Shown piece by piece: positions 21,515 to 31,480 of a DNA stretch of 64,000 nt. The notes under the pieces were generated by a model that had not been told where the DNA came from, did no database searches, and was given only the letters and a program-made list of their open reading frames with translations. Origin of the DNA: Ensifer sp. IC4062 (lineage in GTDB: Bacteria; Pseudomonadota; Alphaproteobacteria; Rhizobiales; Rhizobiaceae). The stretch covers positions 1 to 64,000 of the forward strand of contig NZ_JADYVD010000039.1 in assembly GCF_020193575.1 (NCBI RefSeq). The letters are read 5' to 3'. How positions within the stretch are numbered: position 1 is the stretch's first letter; each line of letters opens with the position of its first letter. A program made the translations under genes and the position numbers.

Positions 21515-23014
21515 ATGCCCGAAGCACCGGATTCAAGCAGCTATTGGAACGCCACCTGCGACGCTCCGAACTTTCCCAGTCTGCAGCAGGATACCACCAC
21601 CGATATCGTCATTGTCGGCGGCGGCATCGTCGGTGTCACGACGGCGCGCCTCCTCAAGGACCAAGGCTTGCGTGTCGTCCTGCTGGAGGCGCACAGGATA
21701 GGCCGGCAGGTGACGGGCAGGTCAACCGCCAAGGTGACCTCCCAGCACGGGCTCATCTATCAGACGCTCGAGCAGAAGTTCGATGCGGACCGCGCCCGCC
21801 TATATGGCGAGGCGCAGCAGAGCGCGATCGGAAAGATCCGCAGTCTCGCCCGCGAGCATTCGATCGATTGCGACATCGAGGAGAAGTCGGCCTTCGTCTA
21901 TACCCGCGAGCAAAAATCGGTCGCTCGAATAGAGAAGGAAGCGGAAGTGGCGCGGCGCCTCGGACTGCCGGCCGCCCTCACCCGCGACACAGGACTGCCC
22001 TTCGAAGTATCGAGCGCGATACGCTTCGATGGCCAGGCGCAATTCCACCCCACCAAATATGTGGCGGGACTGGCGCAGACGATCCCCGGCGATGACAGCC
22101 ATGTTTTCGAGAACAGCGCGGTCACGGATTGGGAGCCGACGCGTGTGGTCACGCGGATGGGCAGCGTCAGCGCACGCCAGGTCGTCATGGCAACCCATCT
22201 TCCGCTCGGCCAGATCGGCGGCTTCTACGCCGCGGCTCACCCCTATGCGGAGCCCGTTGCCGCCGCTCGTATCCAGAGCCCGCCGCCGGGCATGTATATC
22301 AGTGTCGATCATCCCGGTCACTCGATCCGCACCCATAGGCGGGAAAACGGAGAGGTTTACGCGATCGTCGCGGGCGAAAGCTTCAAGCCGGGCCATACCG
22401 ATGATGAGCGCCAATACATGGTGGATCTGCAGCGCTGGCTGCGGGAAAACTTCGATGCGGGACCCATCGAGTACCGGTGGGTCAACGAGGATTACTCGTC
22501 CGTCGACAAGCTGCCCTTCGTCGGCTGGTCCGCGAGCAAGGACGGCTACCTTGTCGCAACCGGGTTCGCCGCCTGGGGAATTTCAAACGGGACCGCCGCC
22601 GCGATGATTCTTGCGGAGCTTGCGGCTGGCAATGACCACCGCTGGCTGTCGCTGTTCGACGCCAACCGTACGACGGTCATCGGCGGAGCCGCGCAGTACG
22701 TAAAGGAGAATGCGATGGTCGGCGCCCACCTGGTGGGCGGCTATCTCTCTCGCAAACTGCATTCCTTTGACGAGCTTCCGCCGGGGCAGGCGGCGATCAT
22801 GCGGATCGACGGCAAACATGTTGCCGCCTACAAGGACGATGAGGGCCGCGTGCACAGCGTGTCGGCCGTATGCTCGCACATGGGCTGCATCGTGGGCTGG
22901 AACGAGACCGATCGCACTTGGGACTGTCCCTGCCACGGATCGCGTTTCCGGCTCGATGGAGAGGTTCTACACGGGCCGGCAATCAAGCCGCTCGGCTCCG
23001 GCATCGCCCGGTGA
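21515..23014 (+). CDS. FAD-dependent oxidoreductase with C-terminal Rieske domain
   Basis: Two-domain redox protein of 499 aa. Residues about 25-385 are a DAO-type FAD oxidoreductase (TDIVIVGGGIVGVTTARLL at the start; DKLPFVGWSASKDGYLVATGFAAWGISNG near residue 330 for the FAD C-terminal loop). Residues about 410-499 are a Rieske 2Fe-2S domain with both ligand boxes, CSHMGC (C, H) and CPCHGS (C, H). This architecture is known in bacteria and plasmids of rhizobia, but the substrate is not established. No signal peptide, so cytoplasmic. GAGGAA precedes the ATG. It stands alone between agpT and lacR with nothing tying it to sugar metabolism. Confidence 0.88.
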   Translation: MPEAPDSSSYWNATCDAPNFPSLQQDTTTDIVIVGGGIVGVTTARLLKDQGLRVVLLEAHRIGRQVTGRSTAKVTSQHGLIYQTLEQKFDADRARLYGEAQQSAIGKIRSLAREHSIDCDIEEKSAFVYTREQKSVARIEKEAEVARRLGLPAALTRDTGLPFEVSSAIRFDGQAQFHPTKYVAGLAQTIPGDDSHVFENSAVTDWEPTRVVTRMGSVSARQVVMATHLPLGQIGGFYAAAHPYAEPVAAARIQSPPPGMYISVDHPGHSIRTHRRENGEVYAIVAGESFKPGHTDDERQYMVDLQRWLRENFDAGPIEYRWVNEDYSSVDKLPFVGWSASKDGYLVATGFAAWGISNGTAAAMILAELAAGNDHRWLSLFDANRTTVIGGAAQYVKENAMVGAHLVGGYLSRKLHSFDELPPGQAAIMRIDGKHVAAYKDDEGRVHSVSAVCSHMGCIVGWNETDRTWDCPCHGSRFRLDGEVLHGPAIKPLGSGIAR

Positions 23015-23112
23015 ACGGCCGCTGCAGTACGCGCACCCGCTCCGATTTCGACAGCTTTAGCTTCTCTCGAGGCGAGTTTCCAAAAACTGCCGCTTGCAAA
23101 TGAAGCGGCGTT

Positions 23113-23126
23113 AGTAAAAATTTACC
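23113..23126. promoter_or_regulatory. LacR-type operator upstream of lacR
   Basis: AGTAAAAATTTACC, a palindrome GTAAA-AA-TTTAC, lies 100 bases before the lacR ATG. The same 13 bases recur in front of lacE at 24268, so this is probably an autoregulatory LacR site. Confidence 0.65.
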
Positions 23127-23225
23127 GATGCACTCGCGCCAAGATCGTGTTCCCACGCTTGCCGCGTGGCATCGACCAATGATTCCTGATAATCGGCGGG
23201 CGGCTGAGACGAGGACAAGTGCAAC

Positions 23226-24260
23226 ATGGTTACGATAAAGGAAATCGCTTCGGCGGTCGGCGTTTCATCGGCGACCGTTTCGCGGGTCTTGAACTACGAT
23301 CCGACGTTGTCGATTTCCACCAGGAAGCGCCAGGCAATCATCGAGACGGCGGAGGCGCTCAACTATGCAACGCCGCGCAACCGCAGCCGGGCCGCAGCAC
23401 AGGGCGTCGGCGCCGGGCTGAAGATCGCACTCGTCCATTTCCTCGATCCGGCCCAGGAACTTGCAGATCCCTATTATGTCGGCGTCAGGCTCGGCATCGA
23501 AAGCCGCTGCCAGGCGCTGAAGAGCGAGGTCGTCAAGGTCTTCCTGACCGGGAGCGCACCCGAAGCGGCAATGCTGGAGGGAGCCTCGGGCGTGGTGGCC
23601 GTTGGCCACTACTATGGCGATGAGCTCGAGTGGCTGCGCCGCCATAGCCGGCATCTGGTGTTCGCCGATTATGCGCCTGCCGGAGACGTGGACGACGCCG
23701 TGCTGAGCGACGTTTCCCTCGCCATGAGCCGGCTCTTGGCAGCCATTCACGGCATGGGCTATCGCCGCATCGGCTTCATCGGCTGGATCGACGCCTTCTA
23801 CGGCCCCGACAACATCCATGCGGAACGTCGCTGCCGCACCTACATCGACTGGATGAGCAAAGCCGGGCTCTATGATCCGGAATTGTGCATGGTCGAGCGA
23901 ATGACACCAGACAGCGGCTATACGCTCGCCAAGGCGATGCTGACGAAGCCCAATCCACCGACAGTCCTGATCACCTGCAACGACAACATGGCCCTTGGCG
24001 CCTACAGGGCGATCCACGAGATGGGCCTCCGGATCCCGCAGGACGTCGCGGTCGCGAGTTTCAACGACATTCCCGTCGCCCAGTTTCTGGGTCCTCCGCT
24101 GTCCACAGTGAAGATCCCAGCGGAATTGATCGGCGAGACGGCGGTCGACCTGCTTCTTGAGCGCCTTTCCGGGCGCGAGATCGCCAAAAAGGTGGTTCTC
24201 GGAACCGAGATCATCTGGCGCGGCAGCACGCCCGCACCTGCCGCCGCCGCGGCTGAGTGA
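23226..24260 (+). CDS. lacR: LacI-family repressor of the lac operon
   Basis: DNA-binding repressor of 344 aa. The helix-turn-helix VTIKEIASAVGVSSATVSRVLNYDPTLSIS occupies residues 2-30, with the hinge helix near residues 47-57. The remainder is a periplasmic-binding-protein-like sensor domain (LKIALVHF, HYYGDELEWL, GYRRIGFIGW, TCNDNMALGAYRAIHEMGLRIPQDVAVASFNDI). It is immediately upstream of and co-directional with lacE. Matching palindromes in front of both lacR and lacE suggest that it controls both. The inducer is presumably lactose or a derivative. Confidence 0.85.
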   Translation: MVTIKEIASAVGVSSATVSRVLNYDPTLSISTRKRQAIIETAEALNYATPRNRSRAAAQGVGAGLKIALVHFLDPAQELADPYYVGVRLGIESRCQALKSEVVKVFLTGSAPEAAMLEGASGVVAVGHYYGDELEWLRRHSRHLVFADYAPAGDVDDAVLSDVSLAMSRLLAAIHGMGYRRIGFIGWIDAFYGPDNIHAERRCRTYIDWMSKAGLYDPELCMVERMTPDSGYTLAKAMLTKPNPPTVLITCNDNMALGAYRAIHEMGLRIPQDVAVASFNDIPVAQFLGPPLSTVKIPAELIGETAVDLLLERLSGREIAKKVVLGTEIIWRGSTPAPAAAAAE

Positions 24261-24267
24261 AAACCGA

Positions 24268-24281
24268 AGTAAAAATTTACT
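24268..24281. promoter_or_regulatory. LacR-type operator upstream of lacE
   Basis: AGTAAAAATTTACT is a perfect inverted repeat AGTAAA-AA-TTTACT, 8 bases after the lacR stop and 91 bases before the lacE ATG. It matches the site at 23113-23126 in 13 of 14 bases. Confidence 0.7.
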
Positions 24282-24372
24282 GAAAATATTGCCTCCTTCC
24301 CGATTTTGAGAAATACTCCGCGCCGAGACAGGGAGGACTGTCTCGGGGAACACGAGATTCCGGGAGGAAACA

Positions 24373-25647
24373 ATGGACAATCTGGCCCGTGCCTATCTGC
24401 CACGGATTGCCGGCCTTGCGCTGGCGAGCGTGAGCTTCCTAGCGGTGAGCGCCGCGGAGGCAAAGGAAATCACCATCTGGTGCTGGGATCCGAACTTCAA
24501 TGTCGCGATCATGAAGGAGGCCGGCGCCCGCTACACGAAGACTCATCCCGACGTCACCTTCAACGTCGTCGATTTCGCCAAGACTGACGTCGAGCAGAAG
24601 CTTCAGACGGGTCTTGCCTCCGGCACCGCCGAGGCGCTGCCCGACATTGTTCTGATCGAGGACTACGGCGCGCAGAAATATCTCCAATCCTTCCCCGGCG
24701 CCTTTGCGCCCCTCTCCGGCACGGTCGATTATTCCGGCTTCGCCCCCTACAAGGTCGAGGTGATGACCATTGACGGCCAGGTCTATGGCATGCCGTTCGA
24801 TTCGGGCGTTACCGGCCTCTATTACCGCAAGGATTACCTCGAACAGGCCGGCTTCAAGCCGGAGGACATGCAGAACCTCACCTGGGACCGTTTCATCGAG
24901 ATCGGCCAGCAGGTCGAGGAAAAAACCGGCAAGAAGATGATGGGGCTCGATCCCAATGATGCCGGCCTCGTCCGCATCATCATGCAGTCGGCGGGACAGT
25001 GGTATTTCGACAAGGAGGGCAAGACCAACGTCACCGGCAACCCGGCGCTGAAGGCGGCGCTCGAGACCGTCGGCAAGATCATGTCGACCAATATCTACAA
25101 GCCGGCGGCTGGCTGGTCCGACTGGGTCGGAACCTTCACCTCCGGCGATGTGGCGGCAGTCGTCACCGGTGTCTGGATCACCGGCACTGTCAAGGCGCAG
25201 CCGGATCAGGCCGGCAAATGGGGCGTCGCACCCATTCCGAAGCTTTCGATCGATGGCGCGACGCATGCCTCGAACCTCGGCGGGTCGAGCTGGTATGTGC
25301 TTGAAAGCTCGGCGGAGAAAGCCGAGGCGATCGATTTCCTGAACGAGATCTACGGCAAGGACATCGACTTCTACCAGAAGATCCTGCAGGAGCGCGGCGC
25401 CGTCGGCTCGCTGCTCGCCGCGCGCGGCGGAGCGGCTTACGAGCAGGCCGATCCCTTCTTCGGCGGCGAGAAGGTCTGGCAGAACTTCTCTGATTGGCTG
25501 GCGAAGGTGCCCTCGGTGAACTACGGCATCTTCACCAATGAGGCGGATACCGCCGTCACGGCACAGCTCCCGGCGCTAACGCAGGGAACGCCGGTCGACG
25601 ACATCCTCAAGGCGATCGACGCCGAGGTCAGTGCGCAGATCCAGTGA
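24373..25647 (+). CDS. lacE: Lactose ABC transporter substrate-binding protein
   Basis: Periplasmic sugar receptor of 424 aa, family SBP_bac_1. A signal peptide covers about residues 1-31 (LALASVSFLAVSAAEA) and is followed by KEITIWCWDPNFN, the usual first strand of this family. DGQVYGMPFDSGVTGLYYRKDYLEQAGF and AAVVTGVWITG fit the ligand cleft. GGGAGG lies in front of the ATG. First gene of lacEFGZ1K1; a 12-bp stem-loop follows its stop. The order binding protein, two permeases, beta-galactosidase, ATPase matches the S. meliloti lac operon. Confidence 0.9.
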   Translation: MDNLARAYLPRIAGLALASVSFLAVSAAEAKEITIWCWDPNFNVAIMKEAGARYTKTHPDVTFNVVDFAKTDVEQKLQTGLASGTAEALPDIVLIEDYGAQKYLQSFPGAFAPLSGTVDYSGFAPYKVEVMTIDGQVYGMPFDSGVTGLYYRKDYLEQAGFKPEDMQNLTWDRFIEIGQQVEEKTGKKMMGLDPNDAGLVRIIMQSAGQWYFDKEGKTNVTGNPALKAALETVGKIMSTNIYKPAAGWSDWVGTFTSGDVAAVVTGVWITGTVKAQPDQAGKWGVAPIPKLSIDGATHASNLGGSSWYVLESSAEKAEAIDFLNEIYGKDIDFYQKILQERGAVGSLLAARGGAAYEQADPFFGGEKVWQNFSDWLAKVPSVNYGIFTNEADTAVTAQLPALTQGTPVDDILKAIDAEVSAQIQ

Positions 25648-25655
25648 CCCGACGA

Positions 25656-25685
25656 GGAAGATGGGCGGACAACCGCCCACCTTCC
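25656..25685 (+). promoter_or_regulatory. Intercistronic stem-loop after lacE
   Basis: GGAAG-A-TGGGCGG (25656-25668) pairs with CCGCCCA-C-CTTCC (25673-25685) around ACAA, with one mismatch. It starts 9 bases after the lacE stop and sits before lacF. Probably stabilises the lacE message. Confidence 0.7.
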
Positions 25686-25740
25686 GGCCGCAATTCGATG
25701 GGCGGCCGATAGGTTTCCGTTCCTTCCCACGAGGATGACG

Positions 25741-26640
25741 ATGGTTCACGCGCGCCGCGGCAGCATCGGCCGCTACTACGACATCAATGGCTGGCTCTTC
25801 GTCGCCCCGGTACTGGGGCTGATCGGCCTTTTCATGATCTATCCGATCGTCTGGTCGCTCTGGATGTCCTTCCAGTCCGGCCGCGGCATGATGATGAAGT
25901 TCGCCGGCTTCGCGAACATCGTCCGCCTCTGGAACGACCCGGTTTTCATCAAGGCGCTCACCAACACGATGACCTATTTCGTCGTGCAGGTGCCAATCAT
26001 GATCGTTTTGGCGCTGATTCTGGCGTCGATCCTCAACAATCCACGGATCTTCGGGCGCGGGCTGTTTCGCACCGCGATCTTCCTGCCCTGCGTCACCTCA
26101 CTGGTCGCCTATTCGGTGCTGTTCAAGGGCATGTTCGCCCCCGACGGCGTCGTCAATTCGACGCTCGCAGCGATCGGGGTGATTTCGTCGCCCATTCCGT
26201 GGCTGACCCATCCCTTCTGGGCGAAGGTGCTCGTCATCATCGCCATCACCTGGCGCTGGACCGGCTACAATATGATCTTCTATCTCGCGGCGCTCCAAAA
26301 CATCGACAGGTCGATATACGAGGTGGCGCGCATCGACGGCGTCCCTGCCTGGGCACGCTTCACCCACATCACCATCCCGCTCCTGAAACCGGTCATCCTC
26401 TTCACGACAGTGATCTCGACGATCGGCACGCTGCAGCTCTTCGACGAGGTCTACAATCTCACCGAAGGCCGGGGCGGACCGTCCAATGCGACGCTGACGC
26501 TGTCGCTCTACATCTACAATCTCACCTTCCGGTTCATGCCGAATTTCGGCTACGCGGCGACCGTCTCCTATGTCATCGTCGTGCTCGTCGCGCTTCTCGC
26601 CTTCCTGCAATTCTTTGCAGCACGGGAGCGCGACAAATGA
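25741..26640 (+). CDS. lacF: Lactose ABC transporter permease
   Basis: Inner-membrane permease of 299 aa, MalF/UgpA-like, with six membrane segments beginning GWLFVAPVLGLIGLFMIYPIVWSLWMSF. The EAA loop is YEVARIDGVPAWARFTHITIPLLKP. ATG 25741 (MVHARRG) is preferred over ATG 25735 because GAGG is directly before the latter and 6 bases before the former. It overlaps lacG by ATGA. Confidence 0.92.
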   Translation: MVHARRGSIGRYYDINGWLFVAPVLGLIGLFMIYPIVWSLWMSFQSGRGMMMKFAGFANIVRLWNDPVFIKALTNTMTYFVVQVPIMIVLALILASILNNPRIFGRGLFRTAIFLPCVTSLVAYSVLFKGMFAPDGVVNSTLAAIGVISSPIPWLTHPFWAKVLVIIAITWRWTGYNMIFYLAALQNIDRSIYEVARIDGVPAWARFTHITIPLLKPVILFTTVISTIGTLQLFDEVYNLTEGRGGPSNATLTLSLYIYNLTFRFMPNFGYAATVSYVIVVLVALLAFLQFFAARERDK

Positions 26641-27458
26641 CGAACGGCATCGGACGCGCCGCTGGCGGACTTCTCACCTACGGTTTCCTGGGGCTGATGG
26701 CCTTTCTCTCCGTCTTCCCCTTCTTCTGGATGGCACTCGGCGCCACCAATTCGTCGATCGATATCATCAAAGGCAGAGTGCTGCCGGGCGCAGCACTGGC
26801 AACCAATGTCAGCACCTTCTTCACCCAGGTGAACGCGCCGCTGGTCTTCTGGAATTCCGCAAAGATCGCGATCCTGTCGACAGTGCTGACGCTCGCCGTC
26901 TCGTCGCTCGCCGGCTATGGTTTCGAGATATTCCGCTCGCGCCACCGCGAGCGTCTCTATCGCGCCATGCTCTTGACGCTGATGATCCCGTTCGCGGCGC
27001 TGATGATCCCGCTCTTCATCATGATGGGCAAGGCAGGCCTCATCAACACGCACATCGCGGTCGTGCTGCCGACTATCGGCTCGGCCTTCGTCGTCTTCTA
27101 TTTCCGCCAATGCACCAAGGCGTTTCCGTCGGAACTGCGCGACGCCGCGAAGGTCGACGGCCTCAAGGAATGGCAGATTTTTCTTTTTATCTACGTGCCG
27201 GTGATGCGCTCCACCTATGCGGCGGCCTTCATCATCGTCTTCATGACGGCGTGGAACAACTATCTATGGCCGCTGATCGTGCTGCAGTCGAACGACACGA
27301 AGACGATCACGCTGGTCATCTCCTCGCTCGCCTCCGCCTATTACCCGGATTACGGCGTCGTCATGGTCGGAACCATTCTGGCAACGCTTCCGACCCTTGC
27401 CGTGTTCTTCTTCATGCAACGTCAGTTCGTCCAGGGCATGCTGGGCTCAGTCAAATAG
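26637..27458 (+). CDS. lacG: Lactose ABC transporter permease
   Basis: Inner-membrane permease of 273 aa, MalG/UgpE-like, starting at the ATGA overlap with lacF. Six membrane segments; the EAA loop is LRDAAKVDGLKEWQIFLFIYVPVMRS. The C-terminal YYPDYGVVMVGTILATLPTLAVFFFMQRQFVQGMLGSVK, in pieces, is the family ending. The open frame extends back into lacF, but those codons are out of frame with lacF and not real. Confidence 0.93.
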   Translation: MTNGIGRAAGGLLTYGFLGLMAFLSVFPFFWMALGATNSSIDIIKGRVLPGAALATNVSTFFTQVNAPLVFWNSAKIAILSTVLTLAVSSLAGYGFEIFRSRHRERLYRAMLLTLMIPFAALMIPLFIMMGKAGLINTHIAVVLPTIGSAFVVFYFRQCTKAFPSELRDAAKVDGLKEWQIFLFIYVPVMRSTYAAAFIIVFMTAWNNYLWPLIVLQSNDTKTITLVISSLASAYYPDYGVVMVGTILATLPTLAVFFFMQRQFVQGMLGSVK

Positions 27459-27460
27459 GA

Positions 27461-29721
27461 ATGATGATGCGCTCTGTTACTTCCTTCAACGATTCATGGA
27501 CCTTTTCCGCGGGCTTCGCGGCTGCCGAAGCCGGCAAACCACTGGCTGGAAGGACCGTCAGCCTGCCGCACAATGCCGTCGAGCTGCCGTTCAACTATTT
27601 CGACGAGACATCCTATCAGCGCGCCTTCACCTATCAGAAGGTGCTGCCCTGGCGCGCGGACTTCGCGGGGCGCGAAGTCTCGCTCGTCTTCGATGCCGCC
27701 ATGGCGGATGCCGTCGTATATCTCAACGGCGAGGAGATCATCGCCCACAAGGACGGCTACACGCCGTTCGAGGCGCGGCTGACGGGCAAGCTCCGGCAGG
27801 GCGACAACCTGATAACCGTCAAGATCGACGGCAGCGAGAATCCTGAGATCCCGCCCTTCGGCGGCCGGATCGACTATCTCACCTATGCCGGCATCTATCG
27901 CGATGTCTGGCTGAAGATCACCGACGCGGTGTCGATCGCCAATATCAAGATCGAGACCCATGACGTGCTCGCCGAGACGAAATCGGTCACCGCCCGCTGC
28001 GATCTTTCCAATCCGCAAGGGCTCGGCTTCTCCGGAACGGTGACGGCACTCTTGAAAGACGCGGAAGGCGAACTCCTGGCTGAGGCGGTCGGCGAGACCC
28101 GCGGAGAAAGCGTCACCCTCGAAATGACCGGCCTCAGGGGTCTTTCGCTCTGGGATATCGACAATCCGGTGCTCCACCAGATCGAGGTGCAGCTCAGGAC
28201 AGATCACGGCCGCGACTTGCTTTCCTCGCATTTCGGCTTCCGCACGGCGGAGTTCACGACCGACGGCTTCCGGCTGAATGGCCGCTCGCTCAAGATCCGT
28301 GGTCTCAACCGCCACCAGTCCTTCCCCTATGTCGGCTATGCCATGGGCCGCAGCGCCCAGGAACGCGACGCGGAGATCCTCAAGCACACGCTCCATTGCA
28401 ACCTCGTCCGCACCTCGCATTACCCGCAGTCGAAATGGTTCCTCGACCATTGCGACCGGATCGGCCTCTTGGTCTTCGAGGAGATTCCGGGCTGGCAGCA
28501 CATCGGCGGCGAGGCGTGGAAACAGGAGGCGATCCAGAACGTTCGCCGGATGATCGAGCGCGACTGGAACCACCCGTCGATCGTCATCTGGGGCGTACGC
28601 ATCAACGAGTCGCAGGATTCACACGACTTCTACGTCGAGACCAATCGGCTGGCGCGCGAACTCGACCCGACGCGGCAGACCGGCGGCGTGCGCTACATCA
28701 CCGACAGCGAATTCTTGGAAGACGTCTACACGATGAACGACTTCATCCTCGGCAACGAGGAACTGCCGGGGGCGAACCGGCCGCGCACGGCGCTTCGGCC
28801 GCAACAGGAATGCACCGGCCTCGATCGCAAGGTGCCCTATCTCATCACCGAGTTCGGCGGCCACATGTACCCGACGAAGATCTACGATCAGGAGCAGCGG
28901 CAGGCCGAGCATGTGCGGCGGCACCTCGAAGTGTTGAACGCCGCCCACAGCGACCCGGGCATTTCCGGGGCGATAGGCTGGTGCATGTTCGATTACAACA
29001 CCCACAAGGACTTCGGCTCCGGCGACCGCATCTGCTATCACGGCGTCTTGGACATGTTCCGCGAGCCCAAGTTCGCGGCTTACGTCTATGCCAGCCAATG
29101 CGATCCGTCGGAGGAAGTGGTGATGAAGCCCGTCACCTTTTGGGCGCGCGGCGAGCGCAACATCGGCGGCGTGCTGCCCTTGATCGTGCTCACAAATTGC
29201 GACGAGATCGAACTGAGATACGGCTCGCTCACAAAACGCGTCGGACCCGACCGCCAGAACTTCCCCCATCTGCCGCACGCCCCTGTTATCATCGACCATC
29301 GCCACTTCACCAAGGACGAGCTCGGTGTCTGGGGCATGAAATGGGAGGATGCAGCGTTTACTGGTTTCATCGCCGGCAAGCCCGTCGTCACTCTGCACAT
29401 GGTTGCCGATCCTGTTCCCACGACGCTGGAGGTCAGGGCCGATAGCAGGACACTCCATGCCGAGGGCCGCGACAGTGTGCGGGTGACCGTCCGCGCGCTG
29501 GATCAGGTCGGCAACATCTTGCCCTTCCTCAACGACGCGGTCGACATTGCTGTTGACGGGCCGGCGCGGCTCATCGGCCCGGGCCGGATTGTCTTCCAGG
29601 GAGGTTCGACCGGCTTCTGGCTGGAATCGACGGGGGCCACGGGCGACGTTGTCGTGACCGTCACTTCGTCACGGCTCGGCTCGGCAAAGGTGGAGCTCTC
29701 CGTCGAGGGAGCCGCGAGCGC

Positions 29722-29725
<4 letters not shown>
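27461..29725 (+). CDS. lacZ1: Beta-galactosidase, glycoside hydrolase family 2
   Basis: Cytoplasmic GH2 enzyme of about 754 aa that hydrolyses lactose. Residues about 10-165 are the sugar-binding domain, 165-270 the Ig-like domain and 275-555 the TIM barrel. [16 protein letters not shown] and [30 protein letters not shown] are barrel hallmarks. WGVRINES carries the Asn-Glu acid/base pair and [13 protein letters not shown] the nucleophile Glu. The C-terminal 200 residues are Ig-like. It is shorter than E. coli LacZ (1024 aa). Three ATGs in a row (27461, 27464, 27467) follow AGGA; the exact start is undecided. Overlaps lacK1 by ATGA. Confidence 0.93.
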
Positions 29726-30798
<1,073 letters not shown>

Positions 30799-30835
30799 GG
30801 ATAGCTGCCCGCGTTGCGTAACCGAGGAGCTATCC
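30799..30835. terminator. Inverted repeat between convergent lacK1 and dhaL-type gene
   Basis: GGATAGCT (30799-30806) and AGCTATCC (30828-30835) are complementary with a 21-base loop; the second arm includes the stop codon of the reverse-strand gene. The position between convergent operons suggests a bidirectional terminator, though without a T-run and with a large loop. Confidence 0.35.
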
Positions 30836-31465
30836 AACAAAATCGGCCATGCTTCTGATCAGGAAATAGCCGACGGTTGCTCCCGCATCCTGCAGGCCGA
30901 TCGTTTTTTCCTGGAAAGCAGCAGCCTTACCGTGTTGCGCGAGCATCGACTTGGTTGATTGAAGCGCCTGCGCGGCCGCGGCGGAGGTAGCAGCCAGCGC
31001 TTCGGCGAGCGACGCGCCGCGTTCGGCCTGCGCCTCGAGCGTTACGGCAATCGGGTCCAGCACGTCCAGCAGCGTTTTGTCGCCGAGCTTGGCCTTGCCT
31101 CGCTCCGCGACGCCGTCGCGGAACGCCCGCCAAAAACCGGCAACCTCGGCCGTCCCCAACACCTCCGCGCCTTCGGTCGCTTTGCTCGCGCGCAGGAAGC
31201 CGGTCGCAGTCAGTGTTCCCATCGTGGAGGGCGCGGTGCGGGCCATCGTCGCTCCGGCGGTGCGCAACAACTTGGAAATTCCTGCCGCCTCGCCCTCGGC
31301 CGCAACCGCCTCGGCGGCCGCGGCGAACGATTTGCTCATGGTGATGCCGAGGTCGCTGTCGCCCACCTTGCCATCGAGCGAGATGAGGAAGTCACGCTGT
31401 TCTACGAAAAGCGCCTTCCAGGTTTCGAAAAGCCGGATCAGGTCGGAAGCCTTTATCGCGTCCAT
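30830..31465 (-). CDS. DhaL-type dihydroxyacetone kinase subunit (ADP/ATP-binding)
   Basis: Nucleotide-binding subunit of 211 aa of the two-part dihydroxyacetone kinase family. GKVGDSDLGITMSKSFAAA fits the metal/ATP-binding D..H.D..TG..M region of DhaL; family members have NxADGDTGxTM, so the Asp pattern is retained as DSDLGITM with the central His changed. ATMARTAPSTMGTLTATGF resembles the ATP-site GGTSGPLYGTLL region. No DhaM gene is nearby, so ATP rather than a PTS donor is likely (inference). Last gene of the ABC/kinase operon, 15 bases after the DhaK gene. Confidence 0.8.
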   Translation of the reverse strand: MDAIKASDLIRLFETWKALFVEQRDFLISLDGKVGDSDLGITMSKSFAAAAEAVAAEGEAAGISKLLRTAGATMARTAPSTMGTLTATGFLRASKATEGAEVLGTAEVAGFWRAFRDGVAERGKAKLGDKTLLDVLDPIAVTLEAQAERGASLAEALAATSAAAAQALQSTKSMLAQHGKAAAFQEKTIGLQDAGATVGYFLIRSMADFVG

Positions 31466-31480
31466 GGTGTGGCCTCAGGA

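Noticed and set aside
26570-27460. N-terminal extension of lacZ1 through the whole of lacG (frame of 1051 codons)
   Set aside because: The extra 297 codons are an out-of-frame shadow of lacG; GH2 homology begins at the ATG cluster at 27461-27467 with AGGA in front.
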